NCBI GenBank assembly: GCA_009844405.1
Contig: VYBO01000142.1
Span: 1-48,975 of the forward strand
DNA: 48,975 nucleotides
Reading direction: 5' to 3'
From: Acidimicrobiaceae bacterium
GTDB taxonomy: Bacteria > Actinomycetota > Acidimicrobiia > Acidimicrobiales > Aldehydirespiratoraceae
The position numbers were made by a program, and so were the translations under genes. Below, one piece after another: positions 1 through 8,907 of the stretch. Numbering within the stretch: the first letter of the stretch is position 1; each line of letters begins with the position of its first letter. The notes under the pieces were generated by a model. The model saw only the letters and a list, made by a program, of their open reading frames with translations, searched no databases and had not been told where the DNA came from.

Positions 1-164
1 AGCGGAAATGACCACCCTGCGACGCGATCGGCCGCCGATCAATCCGCGCTCGCTCATAATCGGGAACCTGCTGGCCCGATCATGGTGGGAGCTGACTGAT
101 CATCCCCTTGCAATCGCGATCAGGTACTCAACATAATCGCGCGTTCAGCACTTGAGGAGCTGCC

Positions 165-2237
165 ATGCAACGGGTGGAGAGCTACACGGCGGGCGCTTGG
201 CGCCGACCGTCAGGAGAGGGCCGGCCGCTCCGGGACGCCGCCACCGGCCGTGTGGTGGCCGAGCTGGCGCCGGCGGGCGCAGACGTTGCCGCCGCGGCCG
301 AGTACGGGCGCACCGTGGGCGGGCCTGCGCTGCGGGAGTTGACCTTCCATCAGCGGGCGGCCATCCTTCGCGACGCCGGCCGGTTGCTGCTGGCCGACCA
401 GGCCAAGGAACAGCTCTACGACCTGTCGTACTGCACCGGGGCCACCCGGTCGGACTCCTGGATCGACATCGAGGGCGGCGCCGGCGTGCTGCTGTCATAC
501 GCCGGCAAGGCCCGGCGCGAGCTGCCCAACTCCCGAGTGGCCGTCGACGGCGCCATCGAGGCACTGTCCCGGGACGACTCGTTCTCGGCTGCGCACCTCC
601 TGACCCCCCGCAAGGGCGTGGAGGTGCAGATCAACGCGTTCAACTTCCCGGTGTGGGGGATGCTGGAGAAGCTGGCGCCCGCGTTCATCGCGGGCGTGCC
701 CTCCGTCGTCAAGCCGGCGTCGCCCACCGCCTACCTGGCCGAGGCCGCGGTGCGGCTCATCATCGAGTCCGGGCTGCTCCCCGAAGGATCGATGCAGTTG
801 CTGTGCGCCTCTCCCCCCGAACTCGACAGCCTGCTCGACTGCCTCGGCGGCCAGGACAGCATCGCATTCACCGGCTCGGCCGCCACTGCAGCCGCGTTGC
901 GGGCCCATCCCGCCGTGACGGCAAGGGCCGCACGACTCAACGTCGAGGCCGACTCGCTCAACGCGGCCGTGCTGGCCCCCGGCGCCGCCCCCGGCACCGC
1001 CGAGTTCGACCTGTTCACGGCCGAGGTCGTCACCGAGATGACGGCCAAGGCCGGCCAGAAGTGCACCGCCATCCGCCGGGCGCTCGTACCGGAGCGGCAC
1101 CTCGATGCTGCTGCCGAGGCCCTCGCCGAGGCCCTGCGGGCTGTGGCCGTGGGCGATCCCCGCGACCGGTCCACCGGCATGGGTCCGCTCGTCGGCCTCG
1201 CCCAGCGCGACGAGGTGGCCGCCTCCGTGGCCGCGCTGCGCGAGGCCGCAGTGCCCGTAGCGGACTCCTGCGACCTCTCAGGCGTCGACCCGGTGGCGGG
1301 GGCGTTCATGGCCCCCACCCTGCTGCAGGCCACCGATCCTCGCTCCGAGACGGTCCACACCACCGAGGCGTTCGGTCCGGTATCGACACTCGTGCCCTAC
1401 GGCAGCATCGATGAGGCAGTCGAGCTCGTGGCGGCCGGCGGCGGGAGCCTGGTCGCCTCGGTCTACGGCGCCGACCGCGACGAGATCACCGACCTCGCGC
1501 TGGGGATCGCCTCCCATCACGGCCGGGTGCTGATCGTGGACCAGGCGATGGCCCCGGCCAGCACCGGCCACGGATCGCCCCTGCCGCCGCTGGTGCACGG
1601 CGGGCCCGGCCGGGCCGGCGGCGGCCAGGAGATGGGAGGCATGCGGGGCGTGCACGCCCACATGCAGCGCACCGCGGTGCAGGGCTCCCCCGACATGCTC
1701 ACCGCAGTGACCGGCGAGCATGTCGACGGCTCGGTGACCCGGGAGCACAAGGGACACCCGTTCAAGCTCACCTTCGACGAGCTCGAGGTGGGCGACTCCA
1801 TCACCACCGGGTCCCGGACGGTCACCCGGGCCGACATAGCCGCCTTCGCGGAGAGCACCGGAGACAAGTTCTATGCCCACATGGACGACGAGGCCGCCGC
1901 CCGCAGCCCGATCTTCAACGGCCTGGTGGCCCACGGCTACTTGGTGCTGTCGTTCGCGGCCGGGCTGTTCGTGTGGCCCGACGAGGGACCGGTGCTGGCC
2001 AACTACGGCATCGACCGGCTGCGCTTCGCCAAGCCCACCTACCCCGGCGACGAGATCCACGCCGTGCTCACCTGCAAGCGCAAGAGGAAGCTCGACGGCC
2101 GCGGCTACGGCGAGGTGGCCTGGGACACCAGGGTCGCCAACCAGCACGGCGAGGTAAACGCGGCCTACGACGTGTTGACCATGGTGGCCAACGCCCCCGG
2201 CGTCGACGGAGCCCCCGAGGCGAGCGGCGATGGCTAG
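165..2237 (+). CDS. paaZ: PaaZ-like bifunctional aldehyde dehydrogenase / MaoC-type oxepin-CoA hydrolase
   Basis: 690-aa ORF; N-terminal ALDH-like domain (..VQINAFNFPVWGMLEKLAPAFIAGVPSVVKPAS..), C-terminal MaoC hydratase (..FNGLVAHGYLVLSFAAGLFV..); upstream of paaA/B/C; GAGGAG-like RBS before ATG at 165. Confidence 0.93.
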   Translation: MQRVESYTAGAWRRPSGEGRPLRDAATGRVVAELAPAGADVAAAAEYGRTVGGPALRELTFHQRAAILRDAGRLLLADQAKEQLYDLSYCTGATRSDSWIDIEGGAGVLLSYAGKARRELPNSRVAVDGAIEALSRDDSFSAAHLLTPRKGVEVQINAFNFPVWGMLEKLAPAFIAGVPSVVKPASPTAYLAEAAVRLIIESGLLPEGSMQLLCASPPELDSLLDCLGGQDSIAFTGSAATAAALRAHPAVTARAARLNVEADSLNAAVLAPGAAPGTAEFDLFTAEVVTEMTAKAGQKCTAIRRALVPERHLDAAAEALAEALRAVAVGDPRDRSTGMGPLVGLAQRDEVAASVAALREAAVPVADSCDLSGVDPVAGAFMAPTLLQATDPRSETVHTTEAFGPVSTLVPYGSIDEAVELVAAGGGSLVASVYGADRDEITDLALGIASHHGRVLIVDQAMAPASTGHGSPLPPLVHGGPGRAGGGQEMGGMRGVHAHMQRTAVQGSPDMLTAVTGEHVDGSVTREHKGHPFKLTFDELEVGDSITTGSRTVTRADIAAFAESTGDKFYAHMDDEAAARSPIFNGLVAHGYLVLSFAAGLFVWPDEGPVLANYGIDRLRFAKPTYPGDEIHAVLTCKRKRKLDGRGYGEVAWDTRVANQHGEVNAAYDVLTMVANAPGVDGAPEASGDG

Positions 2238-3147
2238 ATCCTGGGCGACGATGGAGGACTTCGAGGCCTTCCTCGACGGCGGCGGCCTGGTCGAGGCGGA
2301 CGACGCCATGCCCGACGCCTACCGCCAGGCGGTGTTCGCCTTCATCGAGATGCACGCCAACAGCGAGTTGATGGGCGCCCTCACCGAGCGCGACTGGATC
2401 CCCAAGACCCCCGGTCTGCGACACAAGATGGCGGTGCTGGCCAAGACCCAGGACGAGATCGGCCACGGCCACCTGCTGTACATGGTGGCCGCCGACCTGG
2501 GCGTCAAGACCAGGACCCAGATGCTCGAGGACCTCTTCGCAGGCCGCAGCCGCTTCCACAACGTGTTCCACTACCGGGCGGTCACCTGGGGCGACCAGGT
2601 GGCCATAGCGTTCCTGGTGGACGCGGCCGCGCTGATCAGCCAGCAGGCCGTGTTCAAGAACTGCTCCTACGGCCCCTACAAGCGGATCCTGCGCCGCATC
2701 ATCGCCGAGGAGGGGTTCCACATGCGCCTGGGCGAGGACCGCATGATGCGCATCGCCGAGGGCACCGCCCGCCAGCGCCAGATGTTCCAGGAGTCGCTCG
2801 ACCGGTGGTTCTGGCCGGCGCTGCAGCTGTTCGGCCCCGACTCCAAGCCCGACGACATGCTGCTGCGCTGGCACATCAAGTCCGAGCGCAACGAGGCGCT
2901 GCGCGACCGGTGGGTGCAGAGGTTCGTTCCCATGCTGCAGGGCTACGGGTTCACCGTCCCCGCGCCCGGCCTGCGCTGGGACGACGAGGCCCGCCGCTGG
3001 GACGTGGGCCCCATCGACTGGGCGCCGCTCAGGCGCACGCTGGCCCAGGGCGGGCCGGACTCGGCTCGCCGCATCGGCGAGGCGGCCGACAACTGGCGCC
3101 GCACCGCCTGGGTGCGGACCGCCCTCTCCGACGGCAACGGCTCGTAG
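2230..3147 (+). CDS. paaA: 1,2-phenylacetyl-CoA epoxidase subunit PaaA
   Basis: 305 aa; EIGHGHLLYMVAADLG and EEGFHMRLGEDR di-iron type motifs; overlaps paaZ stop by a few nt. Confidence 0.93.
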   Translation: MARSWATMEDFEAFLDGGGLVEADDAMPDAYRQAVFAFIEMHANSELMGALTERDWIPKTPGLRHKMAVLAKTQDEIGHGHLLYMVAADLGVKTRTQMLEDLFAGRSRFHNVFHYRAVTWGDQVAIAFLVDAAALISQQAVFKNCSYGPYKRILRRIIAEEGFHMRLGEDRMMRIAEGTARQRQMFQESLDRWFWPALQLFGPDSKPDDMLLRWHIKSERNEALRDRWVQRFVPMLQGYGFTVPAPGLRWDDEARRWDVGPIDWAPLRRTLAQGGPDSARRIGEAADNWRRTAWVRTALSDGNGS

Positions 3148-3150
3148 GCG

Positions 3151-3426
3151 ATGCACGTCTACGAGGTGTTCGTCAAGAAGGACGGCCGCGACGAGTTCCG
3201 CCACGCCGGCGCGCTGGAGGCGGCCAACGACGAGCTGGCTGTGGTGCTGGCCCGAGAGGCCTACCTGCGCCGGGCCGAGGGCGACAGGCTGTGGGTGGTG
3301 CGCCGGGACCATGTGGTGGCCGCGGCCGACGATTTCGTGGGCCCCAACGCCGACAAGCCGCATCGCCATCACGACGGCGCCGCGGTGGCCGCCCGCCGCA
3401 AGGCGTCCCGGCAGAGCCAGCAATGA
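3151..3426 (+). CDS. paaB: 1,2-phenylacetyl-CoA epoxidase subunit PaaB
   Basis: 91 aa; MHVYEVFVKKDGRDEFRHAGALEAANDELAVVLAREAY typical PaaB; directly after paaA. Confidence 0.9.
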   Translation: MHVYEVFVKKDGRDEFRHAGALEAANDELAVVLAREAYLRRAEGDRLWVVRRDHVVAAADDFVGPNADKPHRHHDGAAVAARRKASRQSQQ

Positions 3427-3436
3427 GCGTCTGGGC

Positions 3437-3625
3437 GAATTGGCAGCGTTTTGCCCGCTATGGGCGCATTCTGCTGCCAATTCGCGGGGCCGCTCTGGTG
3501 TCGGATCGAATTGGCAGCGTTTTGCCCGCTATGGGCGCATTCTGCTGCCAATTCGCGGGGCCGCTCTGGTGTCGGATCGAATTGGCAGCGTTTTGCCCGC
3601 TATGGGCGCATTCTGCTGCCAATTC
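3437..3625. repeat. Three tandem 71-bp units, each carrying a 47-bp palindrome GAATTGGCAGC...GCTGCCAATTC
   Basis: Palindromes at 3437-3483, 3508-3554, 3579-3625; 11-bp perfect arms; identical 24-bp linker GCGGGGCCGCTCTGGTGTCGGATC; exact 71-bp period. Confidence 0.97.
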
Positions 3626-3642
3626 GCGGTGACGGCGTAGGC

Positions 3643-4413
3643 ATGAGCGAACAGGGGGCGATCCGGGAGTTCCTGCTGGCCTTCGCCGACGACGAGCACT
3701 TGATGGGCCAGCAGCACACCGAGTGGATCGGCGTGGCCCCGTTCCTGGAGGAGGACCTGGCCTTCTCGAGCATCGGCCAGGACGAGCTGGGCCATGCCGC
3801 GATGCTCTACGAGCTGGTGCTCGAACTCGACGGGATCGAGCCCACCGACACGGCCGTGGACCTGCTCGCCTTCGGGCGGCCGAGTCATGCCTACCGTTGC
3901 TGCCACCTCGTCGAGTACGTGACGGAGGACTGGGCCGAGGCCCTCGTGCGGCACTGGATCTACGATGCCTTCGAGGAGAAGCGCTGGCATCTCGTGGCCG
4001 GCTCGTCGGTGCCCAAGCTGGCGGCCATCGCCGGCAAGGCTCTGCAGGAGGAGGCGTTCCACCGCCGTCACGCCGACGCCCTGCTGGACAAGCTCCTGGA
4101 AGCACCCCAAGCCCGGAAGCGGATTCTGGACGCTCTCGAAGCGGTCGCGCCCATGGTTCCCGGCTTGTGCGAGGCGGCCGCCGGCGAGGCTCGCGCCGTC
4201 GCGGAGGGGGCGACCGCCGGCGCGACCGCCGACCTCCTCGAGCCACTTGTCCGAGCTATCGACGAGCGATTCGGCCGCTCGACCGCGGCTGGGCTCACCG
4301 CTGACGACCCGGCGGACGGCCAGGCCCGACGCACCCGGCGCTCGGGCTCTTTCGAGCCGCTGATGGCCCGCATGCGCGAGGTCCTCGACTTCGACCCCGA
4401 GGCGGTGTGGTGA
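3643..4413 (+). CDS. paaC: 1,2-phenylacetyl-CoA epoxidase subunit PaaC
   Basis: MSEQGAIREFLLAFADDEHLMGQQHTEWIGVAPFLEEDLAFSSIGQDELGHAAMLYEL; ORF track start (3451) lies in the repeat, ATG at 3643 preferred. Confidence 0.9.
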   Translation: MSEQGAIREFLLAFADDEHLMGQQHTEWIGVAPFLEEDLAFSSIGQDELGHAAMLYELVLELDGIEPTDTAVDLLAFGRPSHAYRCCHLVEYVTEDWAEALVRHWIYDAFEEKRWHLVAGSSVPKLAAIAGKALQEEAFHRRHADALLDKLLEAPQARKRILDALEAVAPMVPGLCEAAAGEARAVAEGATAGATADLLEPLVRAIDERFGRSTAAGLTADDPADGQARRTRRSGSFEPLMARMREVLDFDPEAVW

Positions 4414-4441
4414 ACCCGGCTGACCAACGAGGGGTTCGGCC

Positions 4442-6751
4442 TCAGGGCCGGCGGTTCGCCAACTCGCCCTCGACCCGCAGGTTGGGGATCAGGCGGTCGA
4501 GCCAGCGGGGCAGCCACCAGTTGCGGGCCCCGAGAAGCTCCATGGTTGAGGGCACGATCAGCATCCGCACCAGGGTGGCGTCGATGGCGATGGCGGTGGC
4601 CAGGCCGAGGCCGAAGAGCTTGACCGGACGGCTGTCCTCCAGCACGAAGCTGCCGAACACCACCACCATGATGGCCGCGGCCGCGGTTATCACCCGGGCG
4701 GTGGCGGCCAGCCCGTCGGCCACCGAGTTGACCGGGTCGCCGGTGCGCTCGTACTCCTCCTTCATGCGCGACAGCAGGAACACCTCGTAGTCCATCGACA
4801 GGCCGAAGAGGATGGCGAACAGCATCATCGGGATGAACGGCTCGATAGGCGCGGGCTCGACCCCGGTCAGGCCGCCCAGCCATCCCCACTGGAACACGGC
4901 CACGACCACCCCGTAGGCCGCCCCGATCGAGAGCATGTTCATGACCACCGCCTTCAGCGGCACCACCAGCGAACGGAACACCGCCATCAGCAGCAGGAAC
5001 GACGCCCCGAGCACCGCCGCGAAGAAGATGGGGATGCGGCCGGCCAGGTAGTCGGAGACGTCGATGTTGAAGGCCACCTGACCCGCGACCAGCGGGTCGA
5101 GGCCCGTGCCGTCGAGGGCAGGCGGGATCACGTGGTCGCGCATCCGATGCACCAGGTCTTCGGTGGCCGCATCCTGGGGGCCGGTGGTGGGCTGAACCCG
5201 GATCAGGAAGGCATCGACGGTCGCGTTCGCGATCGGCGGGGAGGCGAAGGCAACCCCCTCCGTCCGGTTCAGAGCTTCCGAAAGGCCCCGGAGCGCAGCG
5301 ATCTCGTCGGGATCGGGTGACGATTCGGCGACGACGATCAGAGGGCCGTTCGCCCCAGGCCCGAAGCCCTCGGAGATCAGGTCGTATGCCTTGCGGGTGG
5401 TGGTCTCCTCCGCGAAGTTGCCCTCGTCGGAGAACCCCAGACGAAGGCCCAGCACGGGCGCGGCCAGCACCAGCAGCACCACAGTGCCGCCCACCGCGAA
5501 CAGCCACGGCCGGGACTGGACCATCCGGCTGAGCCGGTACCAGCCGGTCTCGCGCCGCGGCTTGGGCTCACGCTGACGCACCACTCGTCTCAGCGGGTTG
5601 GACGGGGTCTTGAAGGACCCGGCCACCAGCACGACCGCGGCCAGGGGCACGCCCACCAGCAGCAGCCTGAAGCCGGTGCCGAAGCCGAGCAGGGCGACGG
5701 CGACCAGCGCAGAGGCCAACACGCCCCGGAAGCGGGTCGTGGTGATCCGGTCACCGAGCAGGCCGATCACGGCCGGCAGCAGCGTCACCGACCCGGCCAT
5801 CACGACAGTCACGGTGATGGCCGCCGCCAGGCCCAGCCCGGCCACGAACGGCAGGCCGATCAGCAGCAGACCCAGCAGCGACACCACCACGGTGGCGCCC
5901 GCGAAGACCACCGCCCGGCCGGCTGAGTCGAGCGCGGCCGCGGTGGCCTCCTCCGCGCTCAAGCCGCCGTGGACCCACTCCCGGTAGCGGGTGATTATGA
6001 ACAGCGCGTAGTCGATGCCCACACCGATGCCGATCATGATACCGATGGTCGGGGCGAACTCGGGGACGGTCGCCACGTTGCTCAACAGCACGACACCGGC
6101 CGCGCCGACGCCCACCCCGATGAGGGCCGTTCCGACGGTCATGCCCATGGCCACCACCGAGCCGACCGCCAGGATCAGCACGAACACCGCGAAGGCGAGC
6201 CCGATGGTCTCGGACTCGGGCGGCTCCCGGTCGGACAGCCAGGCCCCGCCCACCTCCACCTGAACGCCGTCCATCGAGCGCAGGCCGACCTCGTCGATGA
6301 GGCGTCCGATCTCGATTCCTATGTCCTCTGCTTCGAAGGCGGAGGTGCTGGCCCCGGTGTCGACATCGGCGTAAGCGATGCGCCCGGCCTCGGGGCCCTG
6401 AGCAGCGATGCGGTGAACTCCGTTCGGGTCATATGGAGAGCCGACGGTGACGCCGTCGATGGCCTTGACCCGCTCGAACAGCTCGGTCATGGCGGCCTGC
6501 ACGGCCGGGTCGTTCACACCCTGCTCGGCCCTGAACACGATCCGGCCGCTGATCACCGCCCCGATGCGGCCGAAGTGCTCGTCGAGGATGTCGGCCCCCC
6601 GGCTGCTCTCGGCGTCGGGGGCGGCCGGCGTGCCGCCGTACGCCGAGCCCACGCCCCGCGACGCCCCGGCAACGATCACGATGATCAGCAACCAGGCGAC
6701 AAGAACCCGCCACGGGTGCCGGTAGCACCACCGGCCGAGAGATGAGTACAC
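4442..6751 (-). CDS. MMPL/RND family transporter
   Basis: 769 aa; two halves of predicted TM segments, FVLILAVGSVVAMGMTVGTALIG..., MDYEVFLLSRMKEEYERTGD motif. Confidence 0.88.
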   Translation of the reverse strand: MYSSLGRWCYRHPWRVLVAWLLIIVIVAGASRGVGSAYGGTPAAPDAESSRGADILDEHFGRIGAVISGRIVFRAEQGVNDPAVQAAMTELFERVKAIDGVTVGSPYDPNGVHRIAAQGPEAGRIAYADVDTGASTSAFEAEDIGIEIGRLIDEVGLRSMDGVQVEVGGAWLSDREPPESETIGLAFAVFVLILAVGSVVAMGMTVGTALIGVGVGAAGVVLLSNVATVPEFAPTIGIMIGIGVGIDYALFIITRYREWVHGGLSAEEATAAALDSAGRAVVFAGATVVVSLLGLLLIGLPFVAGLGLAAAITVTVVMAGSVTLLPAVIGLLGDRITTTRFRGVLASALVAVALLGFGTGFRLLLVGVPLAAVVLVAGSFKTPSNPLRRVVRQREPKPRRETGWYRLSRMVQSRPWLFAVGGTVVLLVLAAPVLGLRLGFSDEGNFAEETTTRKAYDLISEGFGPGANGPLIVVAESSPDPDEIAALRGLSEALNRTEGVAFASPPIANATVDAFLIRVQPTTGPQDAATEDLVHRMRDHVIPPALDGTGLDPLVAGQVAFNIDVSDYLAGRIPIFFAAVLGASFLLLMAVFRSLVVPLKAVVMNMLSIGAAYGVVVAVFQWGWLGGLTGVEPAPIEPFIPMMLFAILFGLSMDYEVFLLSRMKEEYERTGDPVNSVADGLAATARVITAAAAIMVVVFGSFVLEDSRPVKLFGLGLATAIAIDATLVRMLIVPSTMELLGARNWWLPRWLDRLIPNLRVEGELANRRP

Positions 6752-6796
6752 AACAGGCCTTCCGGCCCGGAAGGCTAGTGCTGCATCAGTGGCGGC

Positions 6797-7003
6797 CTAC
6801 GCCGATTCGCGCCCCTCCTGGAGCGCGGCCCGCCTGGCTTCTTCTATCAACCTGTCGACCTCGGGGTCGTCGTCGAGCAGTTTGAGGATCTCTCGCGATC
6901 TCTCGGGGTCGGCGACCTTCAACTCCTCGGGCTTCACGCGTTCCGCCCAGTCCTCGAACGCCGCCAGCTTGTCGGCCAGCCATTCCTCTCTGGTCTGGCT
7001 CAT
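6797..7003 (-). CDS. Small acidic protein, candidate antitoxin
   Basis: 68 aa; 4-nt overlap (7000-7003) with the upstream small ORF, toxin-antitoxin-like layout. Confidence 0.45.
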   Translation of the reverse strand: MSQTREEWLADKLAAFEDWAERVKPEELKVADPERSREILKLLDDDPEVDRLIEEARRAALQEGRESA

Positions 7004-7236
7004 CGGTTCCTTCGACCCGTCAGGTACTTCCGCCGAGCGCTCATCGCGTGGATGATAGCGGCCCCGCCTCCTCGGCTGACGACTGCTACTTCCAGCGGCG
7101 CGCCCGTCAAGGACGGACCGACGAACATCGCGACAGCCGGATCGGACGTGTCGAAGTGTCGCCAGCAGTGCCTCAACGCATGGAGCATGTCGCCATCGGA
7201 GACGCCGTGCCTGCGGGCGCTCTCCTCAATCTCCAC
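7000..7236 (-). CDS. Small protein, candidate toxin
   Basis: 78 aa; MEIEESARRHGVSDGDMLHALRHCWRHFD...LEVAVVSRGGGAAIIHAMSARRKYL resembles small BrnT/DUF4258-like toxins; GTG start. Confidence 0.5.
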   Translation of the reverse strand: MEIEESARRHGVSDGDMLHALRHCWRHFDTSDPAVAMFVGPSLTGAPLEVAVVSRGGGAAIIHAMSARRKYLTGRRNR

Positions 7237-7274
7237 CCCATAGTCATACAGCCCTATTTATGATATTACAATGA

Positions 7275-7286
7275 GTATAGCTATAC
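7275..7286. promoter_or_regulatory. 12-bp perfect palindrome GTATAGCTATAC in an AT-rich region upstream of the small gene pair; candidate operator
   Basis: Read directly; about 40 bp upstream of the GTG start of the minus-strand pair. Confidence 0.35.
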
Positions 7287-7382
7287 AGCGTTGTCGGCGA
7301 CGGTGCGCGGTTGGCGCGGCGGGGCCGGCGACGGGGGTGTGCCGCCGCCGGCCCGAAGCCGGATTGCGGGTCTAGCTAGTGG

Positions 7383-8855
7383 CTACTCGCCGCCCGGGAG
7401 CAGCGTGACGGGAACGCGCTGCCAATTGTTGCCGATCACGTCCACTCCTGCGTTGCGCAGGTTGGTGACCGCCTCCCAGGCGATCTCGGGACGGTAGGCG
7501 TCGTCGTCGGGGGCCGAGGCGAGGATCCCCTCGCTGGTGGCCACCGCGACGGTCTGGTCCCACAGGTCCTTGTCCATCACGCCCACGCCCTGCGGCGACG
7601 GCCAGATCAGGGCGTTGATCTCGTTGAGCTGCCAGGTCTGGTGCGACCGGCCCAGAGTGGGAGCGTTGTCGAGGACGATGTCCACGCACTCCTCGGGGTT
7701 GTCGCGGCAGTAGATCCAGCCGAGGAGCGACGCCTCGACGAACTTGACCGCGGTCTCGTGGTACGCGGGGTCGTCGTCCAGGCGGTCGGCGTCGGCCCAC
7801 AGAGCATCCTGGAGCATGGCCGTGCCCACGTCGTTCCAGTTGATGATGTTGAGGTCGTAGGGCTGGTACAGCTCGCCGGTGTCGGGATTGACCGTCTCGA
7901 GCACCTGGGCGTACTCGTTGTAGATCATGGCCTGGGCTGCGTCGATCTCGCCGCTGATCAGGGCCAGCATGTCGAAGTTCTGCTGGACCAGCTGGACGTC
8001 GGATGCCGGGTCGAGCCCGTTGCGGCGAAGGCCGGCCAGCAACTCGAACTCGTTGCCGAAGCCCCAGTTGCCGACAGTGCGGCCCTCCAGGTCGGCGACG
8101 GTGGTGATGCCGGAGTCGGCGAAGGCCACCTGGAGTGTGGCGCTGCGCTGGAACACCTGGGCGATGTTGGTGATGTTGGCGCCCTCCTCGCGTGGCACCA
8201 GGCCGCGGGGCACCCACGACACCGCGAAGTCGGCGGCACCGGAGTCCAGCACGGAGGCGGGCACGATCTCCACGCCGCCCTCGAGGATCTCCACGTTCAG
8301 TCCGTGGTCCTCGTAGATGCCGGTGGCCACAGCCGCGTAGTAGCCCGCGAACTGCGACTGGGTGAACCATTGCAGCTGCAGGGTGACGTCGACCGGCGCC
8401 GCGGGCTCGGGCTCGGCCATGGCTTCCTCCATGGCCGCCTCGGCCTCGGCCGCGGCCGCTTCGGCATCGGCCGCGGCGGCCTCGGCATCCGCCTGCGCGG
8501 CTGCGGCTGCATCGGCCTCAGCCTGGGCGGCATCCCGCTCCGCTTCGAGCGCGGCGACGACCTCGGGGTCTATCGCCCCCTCGGCTTCAGCCATGGCCTC
8601 CGCGAGCGCGGCTTCGGCCTCGGCCGCCCTGTCGGCCGCCGCTTGCGCCTCGGCCGCAGCTGCGTCGGCTTCGGCCTGAGCCGCGGCTGCGTCGGCCTCA
8701 GCCGCGGCTTGAGCGGCAGCGGCCTCCGCGGCCGCGGCGTCCGCCGCGCTGGTGTCCGGAGCAGCCGGCTCCTCGTCGTCGCCACAGGCGGCGGCGATCA
8801 GGCCCAAGGCCAGAAGCGGCACCAACAGGCGCATCAAGGTTTTCTTGGTTTTCAT
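7383..8855 (-). CDS. ABC transporter substrate-binding lipoprotein (NMT1/THI5/SsuA-like) with a long Ala/Glu-rich linker
   Basis: Lipobox-like LIAAAC; about 120-aa AAEAAAAQAEADAAAAEA linker; then VTLQLQWFTQSQFAGYYAAVATGIYEDHGLNVEI typical of the SBP; ATG at 8855. Confidence 0.88.
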   Translation of the reverse strand: MKTKKTLMRLLVPLLALGLIAAACGDDEEPAAPDTSAADAAAAEAAAAQAAAEADAAAAQAEADAAAAEAQAAADRAAEAEAALAEAMAEAEGAIDPEVVAALEAERDAAQAEADAAAAAQADAEAAAADAEAAAAEAEAAMEEAMAEPEPAAPVDVTLQLQWFTQSQFAGYYAAVATGIYEDHGLNVEILEGGVEIVPASVLDSGAADFAVSWVPRGLVPREEGANITNIAQVFQRSATLQVAFADSGITTVADLEGRTVGNWGFGNEFELLAGLRRNGLDPASDVQLVQQNFDMLALISGEIDAAQAMIYNEYAQVLETVNPDTGELYQPYDLNIINWNDVGTAMLQDALWADADRLDDDPAYHETAVKFVEASLLGWIYCRDNPEECVDIVLDNAPTLGRSHQTWQLNEINALIWPSPQGVGVMDKDLWDQTVAVATSEGILASAPDDDAYRPEIAWEAVTNLRNAGVDVIGNNWQRVPVTLLPGGE

Positions 8856-8907
8856 GGTTTGTTGCCCTCCCAATTGGGTCTTCTCTTATGAGACTCAGTT
8901 GCATGCG

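Noticed and set aside
3437-3625. Possible CRISPR array (regular palindromic repeats)
   Set aside because: Only three units, the intervening 24 bp are identical between units, and the same palindrome occurs singly elsewhere; no cas genes.
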